A stretch of 64,000 nt of DNA from an uncultured delta proteobacterium (lineage in GTDB: Bacteria > Desulfobacterota > Desulfovibrionia > Desulfovibrionales > Desulfovibrionaceae). The notes beneath the pieces were generated by a model, which made no database searches, had not been told where the DNA came from, and saw nothing but the letters and a program-made list of their open reading frames with translations. Positions 24,881 to 33,456 of this stretch are shown piece by piece. A program made the translations under genes and the position numbers. The number at the start of each line of letters is the position of its first letter. The stretch's first letter is position 1. The stretch is from NCBI GenBank assembly GCA_903835685.1, contig CAILNX010000023.1, forward strand, positions 1 to 64,000, in the 5' to 3' direction.

Positions 24881-25897
24881 CTATCCCGAGCGGGGGTGGT
24901 GCTGGCGGTGCAGACGGCCCAGGCGGCCGGTCTGGACATGGGTGTAGATTTCCGTGGCACTGATGTCCGAATGCCCGAGAAGGAGCTGGACCGTGCGCAG
25001 GTCGGCCCCGCCCTCCAGGAGGTGGGTGGCGAAGGAATGGCGCAGGCCGTGGGGGGAGAGCGGGGTGCGGATGTCCGCCCTGACTGCGTACTGCTTCACG
25101 ATCTTCCACACCCCCACCCGGGACAGGCCCTGGCCGAAACGGTTCAGGAACAGGAAGTCCGTCACGGGTTTAAGGTCCTTTCGCCGGTTTTGCAAATATT
25201 CGTCGAGCCAGGCCTGGGCCCGGGCGTGAATGGGCACGTAGCGCTCCTTGCTGCCCTTGCCGAAGACCTTGAGCACCCCGGCGTGGTGGTCGTAGTCCAG
25301 GGGCTTCAAGGTGATGAGTTCCGAAACCCGCAGGCCAGCGGCGTACAAAAGCTCCAGCATGACCCGGTCCCTGAATCCGCCCGGGGTGGACACGTCCGGC
25401 GCGGCCATGAGCCGCTCCACCTCGGCCGGGGTGAGCACCTCGGGCAGGAGCTTGGGCAGCTTGGGGTTCTCCAAAAGGGCCGAGGGGTCCTTAACGGCCC
25501 AGCCTTCGGCCAGGGCGTGGCCGAAAAGCCCGCGCAATGCGGACAGGCGGCGGGCCATGCTGCGCGGGGCCAGGCCTTTGCGGCGCAGGTGCATGAGGTA
25601 GAGGAACAGCCCCTCCTCGGTGAGGTCCTCCAGGGAGGCGGACTTGTCCCGCAAAAAGACCAGGAGGTCCTGCAAATCCCGGGCGTAGGAGGAGAGGGTG
25701 TTCTCGGCCAGGCCCTTTTCCACGGTCAGGCGCTCCAGGTGGCTGTCCACCCAGGGATGCGAAATTTGGGGGTGGGAGGGCAGGGGGGCCTTGGATCGTT
25801 CAGCCTGGACAGGCAGATCAGCCTGAACAGGGCGTTTGGGCCCATTGGGGCGCTTGGCCGGGGCAGGGGGGGAGGGAAGGTGTTTTTTCGGTCGCAT
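24881..25897 (-). CDS. xerD: Tyrosine recombinase XerD
   Basis: A site-specific tyrosine recombinase with SAM-like N-terminal domain (VDSHLERLTVEKGLAENTLSSY) and catalytic domain containing all six active-site positions: Arg in AGLRVSEL, Lys in GKGSKERYVPI, His/Arg in HGLRHSFATHLLEGG, His in GHSDIS and Tyr in IYTHV. XerD with XerC resolves chromosome dimers at dif. From the ATG at 25895-25897 it has 338 residues, including a Pro/Lys-rich N-terminal extension of about 45 not usual in XerD; Met codons further up would lengthen it more. Divergent from dapL. Confidence 0.88.
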   Translation of the reverse strand: MRPKKHLPSPPAPAKRPNGPKRPVQADLPVQAERSKAPLPSHPQISHPWVDSHLERLTVEKGLAENTLSSYARDLQDLLVFLRDKSASLEDLTEEGLFLYLMHLRRKGLAPRSMARRLSALRGLFGHALAEGWAVKDPSALLENPKLPKLLPEVLTPAEVERLMAAPDVSTPGGFRDRVMLELLYAAGLRVSELITLKPLDYDHHAGVLKVFGKGSKERYVPIHARAQAWLDEYLQNRRKDLKPVTDFLFLNRFGQGLSRVGVWKIVKQYAVRADIRTPLSPHGLRHSFATHLLEGGADLRTVQLLLGHSDISATEIYTHVQTGRLGRLHRQHHPRSG

Positions 25898-26064
25898 GGG
25901 GATGGCTTTCCCATACATGGACCCGGGCGGAAGCTCAAGGCCGGGCGGGTCCATGCATACAAAGCGAGGGCCGGACGAGGGCAAGACCGGGGGGCGGCGT
26001 CATTGACAGCCCGGCCGCAGACCATTAATGAACGGCTTCACATTTTCCTTTGAAGGAGCCTTCC

Positions 26065-27231
26065 ATGTCGAACTTCCACCTGGCCAAGCGACTGGCCGCC
26101 CTCCCTCCCTATCTCTTCGCGGCCATCGACAAGGTCAAGGAAGAGGTCCGGGCCACGGGCAAGGACATCATCAGCTTAGGGATCGGCGACCCGGACCTGC
26201 CCACCCCGGATTTCATCATCGAGGCCCTGCACCAGGCGGCCAAGAACCCGGCCAACCACCAGTACCCCTCCTACGTGGGCATGCTGGCCTTCCGCCAGGC
26301 CGTGGCCGACTGGTACAAAGAGCGTTTCGGCGTGAGCCTGAATGCGGCCGACGAGGTGGTCGCGCTCATCGGGTCCAAGGAAGGCATCGCCCATTTCCCC
26401 ATGGCCTTCATCAATCCCGGGGACATGGCCCTGGTGGCCACGCCCAACTACCCGGTGTACGGCAGCGCCACCAACTTCGCCGGGGGCACGGTGGAATACC
26501 TGCCGCTGACCGACGAGAACGATTTTCTGCCCGACCTGGACTCCATTTCCAGCGACACCTGGAAGCGGGCCACCATGATTTTCGTGAATTATCCCAACAA
26601 TCCCACGGCAGCCACGGCCCCGGACGCCTTTTACCAGAAGCTCATCGCCAAGGCCCGGGAGTTTAACGTCATCGTGGCCCACGACGCGGCCTACACCGAG
26701 GTCTACTTCGACCCGGCCAAGAAGCCGCGCTCCATCCTGGAGTTCCCGGGAGCCAAGGACGTGGCCATCGAGTTCCACTCCCTATCCAAGACCTACAACA
26801 TGACCGGGTGGCGCATCGGCATGGCCGTGGGCAACCCGCAGCTCGTGGCCGGTTTGGGCAAGATCAAGGAGAACGTGGATTCCGGGGCCTTCCAGGCCGT
26901 GCAGGAAGCGGGCGTGGCCGCGCTCAAGCACGGTGAGCCCTATGCCGAGAAGTACCGGGCCATCTACAAGGAGCGCCGGGACGTCATGTGCGCGGCCCTG
27001 AAAAAGGCCGGCATCGAGCACCACGTGCCCGAGGCCACCTTCTACATCTGGTGCAAGACCCCCAAGGGCTTCACCTCGGCTGATTTCGTGACCAAGGTCC
27101 TGCGCCAGACCGGCGTGGTGGTCACCCCGGGCAACGGGTTCGGCACCCCGGGCGAAGGCTATTTCCGCATCTCGCTCACCGTGCCCACCCAAAGACTTGA
27201 GGAGGCTGTATCACGGATCGTCAACTTGTAG
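26065..27231 (+). CDS. dapL: LL-diaminopimelate aminotransferase
   Basis: A 388-residue class I PLP aminotransferase. It converts tetrahydrodipicolinate to LL-diaminopimelate in one step, the shortcut lysine/peptidoglycan route. The ISLGIGDPDLPTPDFI N-terminus, the NYPNNPTAA motif, and the PLP lysine in EFHSLSKTYNMTGWR are all of the DapL type. The start ATG at 26065 has a strong Shine-Dalgarno (GAAGGAG). It fits dapB at 49304 in the same window. The folK frame overlaps its end. Confidence 0.93.
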   Translation: MSNFHLAKRLAALPPYLFAAIDKVKEEVRATGKDIISLGIGDPDLPTPDFIIEALHQAAKNPANHQYPSYVGMLAFRQAVADWYKERFGVSLNAADEVVALIGSKEGIAHFPMAFINPGDMALVATPNYPVYGSATNFAGGTVEYLPLTDENDFLPDLDSISSDTWKRATMIFVNYPNNPTAATAPDAFYQKLIAKAREFNVIVAHDAAYTEVYFDPAKKPRSILEFPGAKDVAIEFHSLSKTYNMTGWRIGMAVGNPQLVAGLGKIKENVDSGAFQAVQEAGVAALKHGEPYAEKYRAIYKERRDVMCAALKKAGIEHHVPEATFYIWCKTPKGFTSADFVTKVLRQTGVVVTPGNGFGTPGEGYFRISLTVPTQRLEEAVSRIVNL

Positions 27232-27731
27232 ATGTCACCATCGGCCTGGGCTCCAACATCGGCGACGACCCTTCCGCCAATCTGCGGCGGGCCGTGGACC
27301 TGATCCGAAAGCTCAAGGGGGTTACGATCATGGCCCAGTCCAAGGTCTACCTGACCGAGCCCCAGGGCCGCAAAAACCAGCCCTGGTTCCGCAACCAGGT
27401 GGTGCGCATCCGGGTCTCTCCTGACGAATGGCCGGGGAACCGCCTGCTGGCGCGCTTCTTCATGATCGAGGCCAAGCTTGGACGGGAGCGCTCGGGCGAA
27501 CTCTGGGAGCCCCGGCCCATTGACATCGACATTCTGCTCTACGGGGACTGGAAAATATTGAGCCCGGCCCTGATCGTGCCCCACCAGCACATGCGCAACC
27601 GGGCCTTTGTGCTCGTGCCCCTGAAGGAGATCGATCCGGAGTTCCGCTTTCCGGACAACGGTCAGAGCATCGACGAGGCTCTGGGCCAGGTCGCCTACCG
27701 CCTCCAAGGGGAGCAGATCTTTCAGAAATAG
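27210..27731 (+). CDS. folK: 2-amino-4-hydroxy-6-hydroxymethyldihydropteridine pyrophosphokinase (HPPK), start codon unclear
   Basis: HPPK transfers pyrophosphate from ATP to the pterin in folate synthesis. The frame contains TIGLGSNIGDD near the start, FRNQVVRI, and the family signature WEPRPIDIDILLYG. The conserved GLGSN motif lies before any in-frame ATG, GTG or TTG: going upstream only ATC (27210), ACG, GAT and so on occur before a TGA at 27198-27200. A strong AGGAGG at 27200-27205 inside dapL fits initiation at the ATC of 27210 or just after. The result would be about 173 residues, a normal length. A base-call error is the other option. Confidence 0.8.
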   Translation: MTDRQLVDVTIGLGSNIGDDPSANLRRAVDLIRKLKGVTIMAQSKVYLTEPQGRKNQPWFRNQVVRIRVSPDEWPGNRLLARFFMIEAKLGRERSGELWEPRPIDIDILLYGDWKILSPALIVPHQHMRNRAFVLVPLKEIDPEFRFPDNGQSIDEALGQVAYRLQGEQIFQK

Positions 27732-27809
27732 GGAATCCGGTACAGGATCGCCTCCTGACCCGGTGCGGCCCGGCTTTTGGCCGCAACCTCCAACCAAAAG
27801 GATTCTGCC

Positions 27810-28103
27810 ATGTGGCGTTACGTGTTCCTCGCCGTGTGCGGCTATGTCCTGTACAAGATGTTCATGGGCGACCGCCGGAACAAGGCCGCCCAGCAAGCCC
27901 AGGCCCAGCCCAACCCCATGGCCTCCCAGGGCGAAGAGATGGTCAAGGACCCCATCTGCGGGTCCTATGTGTCCAAGGAAGGCAACATCCGGGTGCGGGA
28001 CGGCGAGAACCTCATTCATTTCTGCTCCTATGACTGCCGGGACAAGTACGTGAAGCAGATCGAGGAACGCCGGGCCATCGAATCCTCGGAGACCAAGAGC
28101 TAG
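27810..28103 (+). CDS. Membrane-anchored YHS-domain protein
   Basis: A 97-residue protein with one N-terminal membrane segment (MWRYVFLAVCGYVLYKMF), a Gln/Ala/Pro linker and a YHS/TRASH-like domain (DPICGSYVSKEGNIRV then HFCSYDCRDKYVKQ) with three Cys that may bind a metal. YHS domains occur in metal-handling and heavy-metal transport proteins; the role here is unknown. The ATG at 27810 has AAAGGA upstream. 78 bases after folK. Confidence 0.85.
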   Translation: MWRYVFLAVCGYVLYKMFMGDRRNKAAQQAQAQPNPMASQGEEMVKDPICGSYVSKEGNIRVRDGENLIHFCSYDCRDKYVKQIEERRAIESSETKS

Positions 28104-28672
28104 GCCTGCGAAGACCAAGAGCCAGACTTCCCGGAGCATCACAGGCCAGGGAATCCGTCCCCAGCCCGTCCAGCTAGGAAACACCCCCAAGCCTTGCCCC
28201 TGGACAGCTTTGCCCTGAACAGGCCTTGCCCCTCTGGCTTGGCCCTGCTCATTGATTCTTTTAAATCCAAACACTTCCCAAAATAGCCGATACACATCAG
28301 GAGTATAGTCGTCCGCGCGCGACAGCCCCCCCCCTACGGCACAAAGTATAGCTACTATCTTTACGCATAGCTTGATGATTTAAATACTTAAAATCAATCA
28401 AACACTGGCAGCCGTAAGAGATGTTCCTGCTGGGCAGACTCCAGCCCGGGATCAGCCGGTCCCTGATCTGGAAATCCTGTTTTTAGCCGGTGCGATCTAC
28501 ACCGGACAGTACCCACGCTCCCATCTCGTCCTTGATTTTGCCCATCTCTCGGTCGAATTCGCGAATCTCTCCTGTGTTTTTCAAAACTACGACGCTCAAA
28601 TCCTGAGTTCTGCCTCGGAAACCGCTGATTGGTTTCAAAGGGGCAGGTGATTTCCTTGAAACTCACAAGGGA

Positions 28673-28710
28673 CCGGTGAACGCTCGTGGACTTGCCCGAG
28701 CGTTCACCGG
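28673..28710. repeat. Perfect 14-bp inverted repeat with 10-base loop
   Basis: Arms CCGGTGAACGCTCG (28673-28686) and CGAGCGTTCACCGG (28697-28710) are exact reverse complements. There is no T-run on either side. It sits 26 bases from the next hairpin. Confidence 0.7.
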
Positions 28711-28736
28711 AAAATCGCGTCAAGATCACACGCCAC

Positions 28737-28759
28737 GTCCGAGAACGTTCATCTCGGAC
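28737..28759. repeat. Perfect 8-bp inverted repeat with 7-base loop
   Basis: GTCCGAGA (28737-28744) and TCTCGGAC (28752-28759) are exact reverse complements. Together with the preceding hairpin this forms a compact two-stem structure in a region without genes. Confidence 0.6.
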
Positions 28760-28964
28760 TGAAAGGCATTTGAGTCCGACCCTGGACCTAAGCCCCGACA
28801 GCGCATCAGCAAGCATCAGCCCAGCAAATTCCAGCCAAAGGGCTGATTCAAACGATTACATATCGTAATCAAAATGTTTACATCTATATTTCAGCATGTT
28901 GACAGTAGTTGCGAACAAAAGAAGCGCCATGCGCGACCGCGCGTTCGTTTATTTTGGGATTAAC

Positions 28965-28982
28965 ACATAATGTAAATTATGT
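28965..28982. promoter_or_regulatory. AT-rich dyad, possible operator
   Basis: ACATAAT-GTAA-ATTATGT is a perfect 7-bp inverted repeat with a 4-base spacer, within an AT-rich stretch. No gene starts close by, so its target is not evident. Confidence 0.35.
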
Positions 28983-29309
28983 TAACATGAATAGGCGTGA
29001 GCATGGGGTGAAGCCCAGGAATACACGGCTGGCAAGCGATGCCAGCCACTCCCCTTCAATTTGTTCCGGAATGGGCATTTTCAGGCATTTTCCTTGACCG
29101 GGTACATTGAGATCAGGCCTGGGTCGGGAAAATGTCGGAGAATCGACGTGACGAAGCCGTCTGAGAAGATCACTCCAGGATCAGGAATGGTCATCACGGG
29201 CCAGCAGATGGCCCTGGATTGTGTTTCCGGGTTGGGCGCGAGCTTGGGGTCATGCGAGACCCCTCTGTCGCTCAGGGGTCAAATGCGGGGGATTTGCGGC
29301 TATGGGACG

Positions 29310-30587
29310 TCAGGGCGCGGTCTTGACTCCGTACTGCTTGCGCCATTCGTCCAGGAACAGGATGGCGGCGTCCAGATCGGTGAGCACGCCCTGCTGCTGG
29401 CGGACGGCCCGCACCAGGTCCTCGAAGCCCGTATCAGCCGGGAGCTTCAACTTGGCCAGAAGATTGAGGATGTCCTGACGCAGCCCGGCCGGAAACTCCG
29501 GGGGAAAGAGGTCCGTGCGGACCCGGTTCCTGGGCCAGTCCGGCAGGCGCTGAGCCGCGAAATCCATGAGCGTTTGCATGCGCGCCGCATAGGTGTGGTC
29601 CCGCAGGGTCCGCTGCCGGGCCTTGTGGGCCATGGCCGTGCGTTCCTCGGGATGGCGCAGAAAATACTCGATCCCGTCCTTGAGCCCGCGCAGATCCGTG
29701 AATGTGGCCAGTTCGTCCGGGCCGAAAAGCTCGGGCAAAAGCTCGCGCTGATCCACGAGCTGGAAGGCCCCGCAGGCCGCGACCTCAAACGTGCGCGGGT
29801 TGACGAAATCCCCCCGGGAGATGAGCTGGTCCACCCGCACGCTGGAATGCAGGTTCAGGTTGATCTTGGAAGCATTGAATATCTTGACGCAATCCTCGCT
29901 GGACACCCGGGCTCCGCCCCGTTGTACCAGAGGCGCGAGAACAGGGTCCTCCTCCCAGTCGTTGCCCCAGATCTTGAAGTCCATTCCGGTGAACTCGCGA
30001 AAGGCCAGGCGGCGGTTGGGATACCCCGCGCCCATGAAGGACAGGTCCGAGCCGAACAGGCGCTGGTCCTGGGCCGAAAGCTCCAGGGGCCGGTGGAAAT
30101 CCGGCTGGGCGGCCAGGGGCAGGTACAGGGCGTTGGCCACGCCCAGGGTGGTCAACTGGTCCAGGAACGGATCCTTCTGGATGACCGCAAAGAGATCGTA
30201 GAACGGGGCATAGGACTGCCAGTAGGTAAAGAGCCGGAAATCCTCCACAAACCACATGGCCGTGGCCACCTTGTCCCGTTGCAGACGCTTCAAGGCCTGA
30301 TGGGACAGAGGGGCCTGGGCCATGGCCAGGACCAGGTCCGGCTCAAAGGTCTCGGTCTTGGCCGCCACTGCCTGGGCCACAACCTGGAGAAAGGTGTTCT
30401 GGAGGTATTCGTGGCGATCCGAGGTCAGGTTCAGGTTGTCCAGGGCCTTGTAGGCCCCGTAGAAATCCGGGGCCTCGAACACGTCCACCAGATGCCCCAG
30501 ATCGCGCAGGGCCTGGGCGCAGAAGCGTCCCACGGGCAAGGAGCCCCCGTACAGGGGCAGAACCACAAGGATGCGCAGGCTGTTCAT
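29310..30587 (-). CDS. CgeB-family glycosyltransferase-like protein
   Basis: A 425-residue protein with an N-terminal Rossmann-type half (LRILVVLPLYGGSLPVGRF) and a C-terminal half holding the CgeB/GT1-like motifs: SFMGAGYPNRR, NASKINLNLHSS, NPRTFEVAACGAFQLVD. The last part (about 340-425) is a helical extension. CgeB-type proteins in Desulfovibrio usually lie with glycan or flagellin modification genes. It is followed 8 bases from the GT9 gene's end, on the same strand, and the SPOR gene is upstream of both. Confidence 0.85.
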   Translation of the reverse strand: MNSLRILVVLPLYGGSLPVGRFCAQALRDLGHLVDVFEAPDFYGAYKALDNLNLTSDRHEYLQNTFLQVVAQAVAAKTETFEPDLVLAMAQAPLSHQALKRLQRDKVATAMWFVEDFRLFTYWQSYAPFYDLFAVIQKDPFLDQLTTLGVANALYLPLAAQPDFHRPLELSAQDQRLFGSDLSFMGAGYPNRRLAFREFTGMDFKIWGNDWEEDPVLAPLVQRGGARVSSEDCVKIFNASKINLNLHSSVRVDQLISRGDFVNPRTFEVAACGAFQLVDQRELLPELFGPDELATFTDLRGLKDGIEYFLRHPEERTAMAHKARQRTLRDHTYAARMQTLMDFAAQRLPDWPRNRVRTDLFPPEFPAGLRQDILNLLAKLKLPADTGFEDLVRAVRQQQGVLTDLDAAILFLDEWRKQYGVKTAP

Positions 30588-30594
30588 GGGGGGC

Positions 30595-31833
30595 CTACCG
30601 CTCGTTTTCGGTCATCCAGTCCCGGTCCTGGTAGAAGGCCAGGGCCAGGGCCGGGTTGGGGGCGTTCTGAAAGCAATCATCCACAGCTAGGTGTTTGGCA
30701 AAAAAATCGCGGAACTCCAAGCGCTTTTTCGCAAAGGGGTCCTGCCCTGCGCCCAGAGGCTTGTAGATCGCACCCAGGGCGTCGAAGGCGCTGGCCAAGC
30801 CCAGGAGCCCAGGTGGGGCGTGGCCAGCCTCCCCAGTGGCCAGGGCGCGCAGAAAACCGTGTTCCGCAAAGGGCCGCAAACAGGCCAGGTCGTGCTCGCA
30901 GGGCGCGGACTCCAGGCAGGGGGTGCAGGGCTGCACAGCCTGCCAGACCGTGTGTCCCAGGCCGTACGGCCCGGTCTCGAAGCACCAGGCCGAGGACAGG
31001 AAAAAGGCCGTGACCGGCGTACCCAGGTGCGCGGCCAGGTGCATGATCCCAGTGTCCGGGGTGAGGAGCGTGGAGAGCCCCCCCACTTCCCGCACCAGGG
31101 AGGCCCAGTCCGTGGCCCCGGTCAAGTCCCGAACATGTTTGGCGGCCCGGGGATTCAAGCTGCGCATGAGCTTTGCCGCCAAAGGGCGTTCGGCCGCGCT
31201 GCCCAGCAGGGTGATGGCCCCCCTGCCCCGGCCTTCCCAGGCCGCGGCCACGACCGGGGCCAATATCTCCGGGGGCAGGGAGCGGCGCAGGCTCCGCCCG
31301 GCCAGGACCACGCCCACCCCGCCGCCTTTGGGGCTGGCCGGAGGATTCACGGTTTCCGGGGCAATGGGGTCGGCATGGAAAGCGGCCCAGAAGTCGATCA
31401 GGTTCGGGGCCAGGGGCCGCTCCCAAGGTCTACGGAAAGCCAGGGAGGGCCAGGCCCCCTTGATCCGCTGCCCGTTGCGCGTGCGGTAGCCATGCACCGT
31501 GTCCGGGTCGAAGAGTCCGGCCAGGGCGAAGTTCAGGCCTGAGAAATTCAGGTTGTAGACCGCCGAGAACCCGGCCCGGGACAGATCGGCAAAGACCTGG
31601 CGGTTCTGGCCCAGCACCAGGCCCAGAGCCTCCTCGGGCCGGACCCCGGCCGCGTGGGCCGTGATGGGGTGCAGAATGAGTTCGGGATAGACCAGGCGGG
31701 CCAGGGCTTCCAGGGAGCGGTCCAGGCAGAGATGCACCTCGGCCCCGGGCTGGGTTTGAAGGGAAAGAATCAGGCGCTTGGTCTGGATCAGGTCCCCGAA
31801 GCGGGCCAACTGGACCACGAGAAATCGCGGCAT
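30595..31833 (-). CDS. GT9-family glycosyltransferase (heptosyltransferase-like)
   Basis: A 412-residue protein starting MPRFLVVQLARFGDLIQTKRLI, the classic N-terminus of heptosyltransferases, and with the C-terminal acceptor/donor motif LTPDTGIMHLAAHLGTPVTAFF. After it comes a Cys-rich stretch CTPCLESAPCEHDLAC that may be metal bound or processed, a feature of some Desulfovibrio family 9 enzymes. It likely adds a sugar to LPS core or another surface glycan. The start at 31831-31833 was chosen because upstream sequence belongs to the SPOR gene. Confidence 0.88.
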   Translation of the reverse strand: MPRFLVVQLARFGDLIQTKRLILSLQTQPGAEVHLCLDRSLEALARLVYPELILHPITAHAAGVRPEEALGLVLGQNRQVFADLSRAGFSAVYNLNFSGLNFALAGLFDPDTVHGYRTRNGQRIKGAWPSLAFRRPWERPLAPNLIDFWAAFHADPIAPETVNPPASPKGGGVGVVLAGRSLRRSLPPEILAPVVAAAWEGRGRGAITLLGSAAERPLAAKLMRSLNPRAAKHVRDLTGATDWASLVREVGGLSTLLTPDTGIMHLAAHLGTPVTAFFLSSAWCFETGPYGLGHTVWQAVQPCTPCLESAPCEHDLACLRPFAEHGFLRALATGEAGHAPPGLLGLASAFDALGAIYKPLGAGQDPFAKKRLEFRDFFAKHLAVDDCFQNAPNPALALAFYQDRDWMTENER

Positions 31834-31849
31834 GGGCTGGATGCGACCC

Positions 31850-33136
31850 CTAGGGGCCGACCTGGGGCGTCTTCTGGTACACCCGCCAGGGCGCTTGCCC
31901 GGTCTGGAAGACCACCAGGGCGGCGAGTCCCTGGGATTCCAGCTTCTTGGCCTGGGCTCCGGCTTCCCGGGGATCGGCGTAGGAGCCCACCAGCCGGGTC
32001 TGACCCAGGTCCGGCTTGCCCCAGTTCTCCACGTGGTACATGAGTTCCCGGGATTTCGGGGCAGCGCCTTCCTGGGAGTCCGGGGTCCAGGCATGGCGTT
32101 CGATGTTGCGGCGGGAGGCCGTGGCCACCGTGGGCTCCTTGCCCGTGGCGCTGCGCACGGCATTGGCCCTGGCCCGGGCCTCGTCCCGGCTCTCGAACAT
32201 CCCGGACTGGACCACGTACCAGCCGTGCAGATACACAATGGAGGAGGAAATCCCCCGGGAATCCAGGTCGGCCGCCAGGCTTGTGGCCGGTTCAGGCTCG
32301 AAATACCCCCCGGCCTGGACCAGATAAACCCGATCCGACGGGGTCTTGACCGATGCGGCCTTGGCCTTGTCCCGGTCCAGCCCCACCACGACCTCCACTC
32401 CACTGCGCTTGAGCCGATCCAGGGCCACGGTTTCGGCTGGAGTCGGCGCGGTTTCCTGGACTGATTTGGGTTCGGACTTGGGCACGGGCCTGGGCCGGAT
32501 GGCCGGAGCGGACTTTTCGGCCAGGGCGGGCCGGGCCGAGGATTTCTTCTTGGGCGCCGGGGCCTTGGGCCGGGGCGTGTCAGCCAGGACCTGGCCGGAG
32601 AGCCGGGTCACCAGGACCCGCGAACCCGTGCTGTGCTCCACGGAGCGGGCCTGTTCCCGGGCCTGATCCAGGCTGGGCCATTCCCCGCAACGCACCACAT
32701 ACCAAGGCTTGGCCCCTGAATGGGAACGCAGGACCTGGACCTTGGCCTCCAGGCCCTTGGCCCGCAGGTCGGCGGCCAGGGATGCGGCCCGACGCTCGGT
32801 TCTGAAGCTGGCGATCTGCACGGTGTAGGACTTGCCGGTATGGGCCGAATCAGCCTGGGCCTTGGACCCGGGAGCGGCCTGGACTTTGCTCTTGGCAGCC
32901 AGGGTAGGCATGGAGAGAATGGTGGTCGGGCCGACCGATGGACTAGCCAGCTTGCTGGCTGAGGCATGGGCCAGGGCGGACTCGGATTTGGAGCCAGGGA
33001 TATTGGAGTCCGCAGCCTGGGCCAAGGCGCACAGCGAATCGGACAGAGGGCCGGACAAGACCGAACCCAGGCCAAGCCCGGCACACAGGGCCAGGAGCAT
33101 GGCCCCGATGAGGAGCGGATAGGTGCGTCGAGCCAT
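31850..33136 (-). CDS. Signal-anchored protein with three SPOR-type repeats
   Basis: A 428-residue protein with an N-terminal signal anchor (about residues 5-25), a low-complexity linker, and three SPOR-like modules: about 100-165 (YTVQIASFRTERRAASLAADL), about 268-325 (YLVQAGGYFEPEPATSLAADL), and a weaker one near the C-terminus. A Pro/Lys/Ala linker of about 60 residues separates the first two. SPOR domains bind peptidoglycan denuded of stem peptides at division sites. The start at 33134-33136 has AAGGGGG upstream. It may share an operon with the two glycosyltransferases that follow. Confidence 0.85.
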   Translation of the reverse strand: MARRTYPLLIGAMLLALCAGLGLGSVLSGPLSDSLCALAQAADSNIPGSKSESALAHASASKLASPSVGPTTILSMPTLAAKSKVQAAPGSKAQADSAHTGKSYTVQIASFRTERRAASLAADLRAKGLEAKVQVLRSHSGAKPWYVVRCGEWPSLDQAREQARSVEHSTGSRVLVTRLSGQVLADTPRPKAPAPKKKSSARPALAEKSAPAIRPRPVPKSEPKSVQETAPTPAETVALDRLKRSGVEVVVGLDRDKAKAASVKTPSDRVYLVQAGGYFEPEPATSLAADLDSRGISSSIVYLHGWYVVQSGMFESRDEARARANAVRSATGKEPTVATASRRNIERHAWTPDSQEGAAPKSRELMYHVENWGKPDLGQTRLVGSYADPREAGAQAKKLESQGLAALVVFQTGQAPWRVYQKTPQVGP

Positions 33137-33456
33137 GCGGCCCCCTTGAAAAAGCACCGGAAATCCGGCCGTGCACTGACGAGCGCGTCAGGTCCGATTC
33201 GACCCAAGGCCTGAGCCCCACACAGGGCCAGCCATTTCACGCGCCGTTCCTTGCCTGCCTCTACCCTGTTTCAGCCTGGGAGTAAAGGGCAAATCCTGAT
33301 ATTTTGTTGCAATACCGACAGGTTGAGAGAGGGTTTCCGGCCTCTATCCGGGACGCGTCAACCCTGGGCGAACCTGTTTTGCAACATACCAATATCATTT
33401 AACAATCTTAACGAAACCCCAGGGTTGGAAGACGGGAAAGGCCCGTCGGCCCTAGG
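33137..33456. other. Intergenic region with an imperfect inverted repeat
   Basis: About 320 bases between the SPOR gene and the HxlR gene. No gene was seen. Arms at 33298-33324 and 33371-33396 share GATATT, GTTGCAA and ACAGGTT in inverted order, with different spacers. A GACGGG-AAAGG-CCCGTC hairpin at 33431-33447 follows the HxlR stop on the minus strand and may help end its transcript. Confidence 0.4.

Larger units (their letters stand above)
28104..29309. other. 1.2-kb gene-poor region with several hairpins
   Basis: No credible coding gene was found on either strand; the open frames are short, lack family features and codon bias, and have no good start sites. The composition alternates between GC-rich and AT-rich blocks. 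Three strong inverted repeats lie inside (28487-28505, 28673-28710, 28737-28759) and an AT-rich dyad at 28965-28982. On the minus strand a short fragment reading EIREFDREMGKIKDEMGAW ends in a stop near 28490; it could be the tail of a lost gene. The region may hold a non-coding RNA or the remains of a mobile segment. Confidence 0.5.

Noticed and set aside
28394-28816. Minus-strand frame of 140 residues in the orphan region
   Set aside because: No family features, poor codon bias, spans the perfect hairpin at 28673-28710 and has no ribosome site, so I do not call it a gene.
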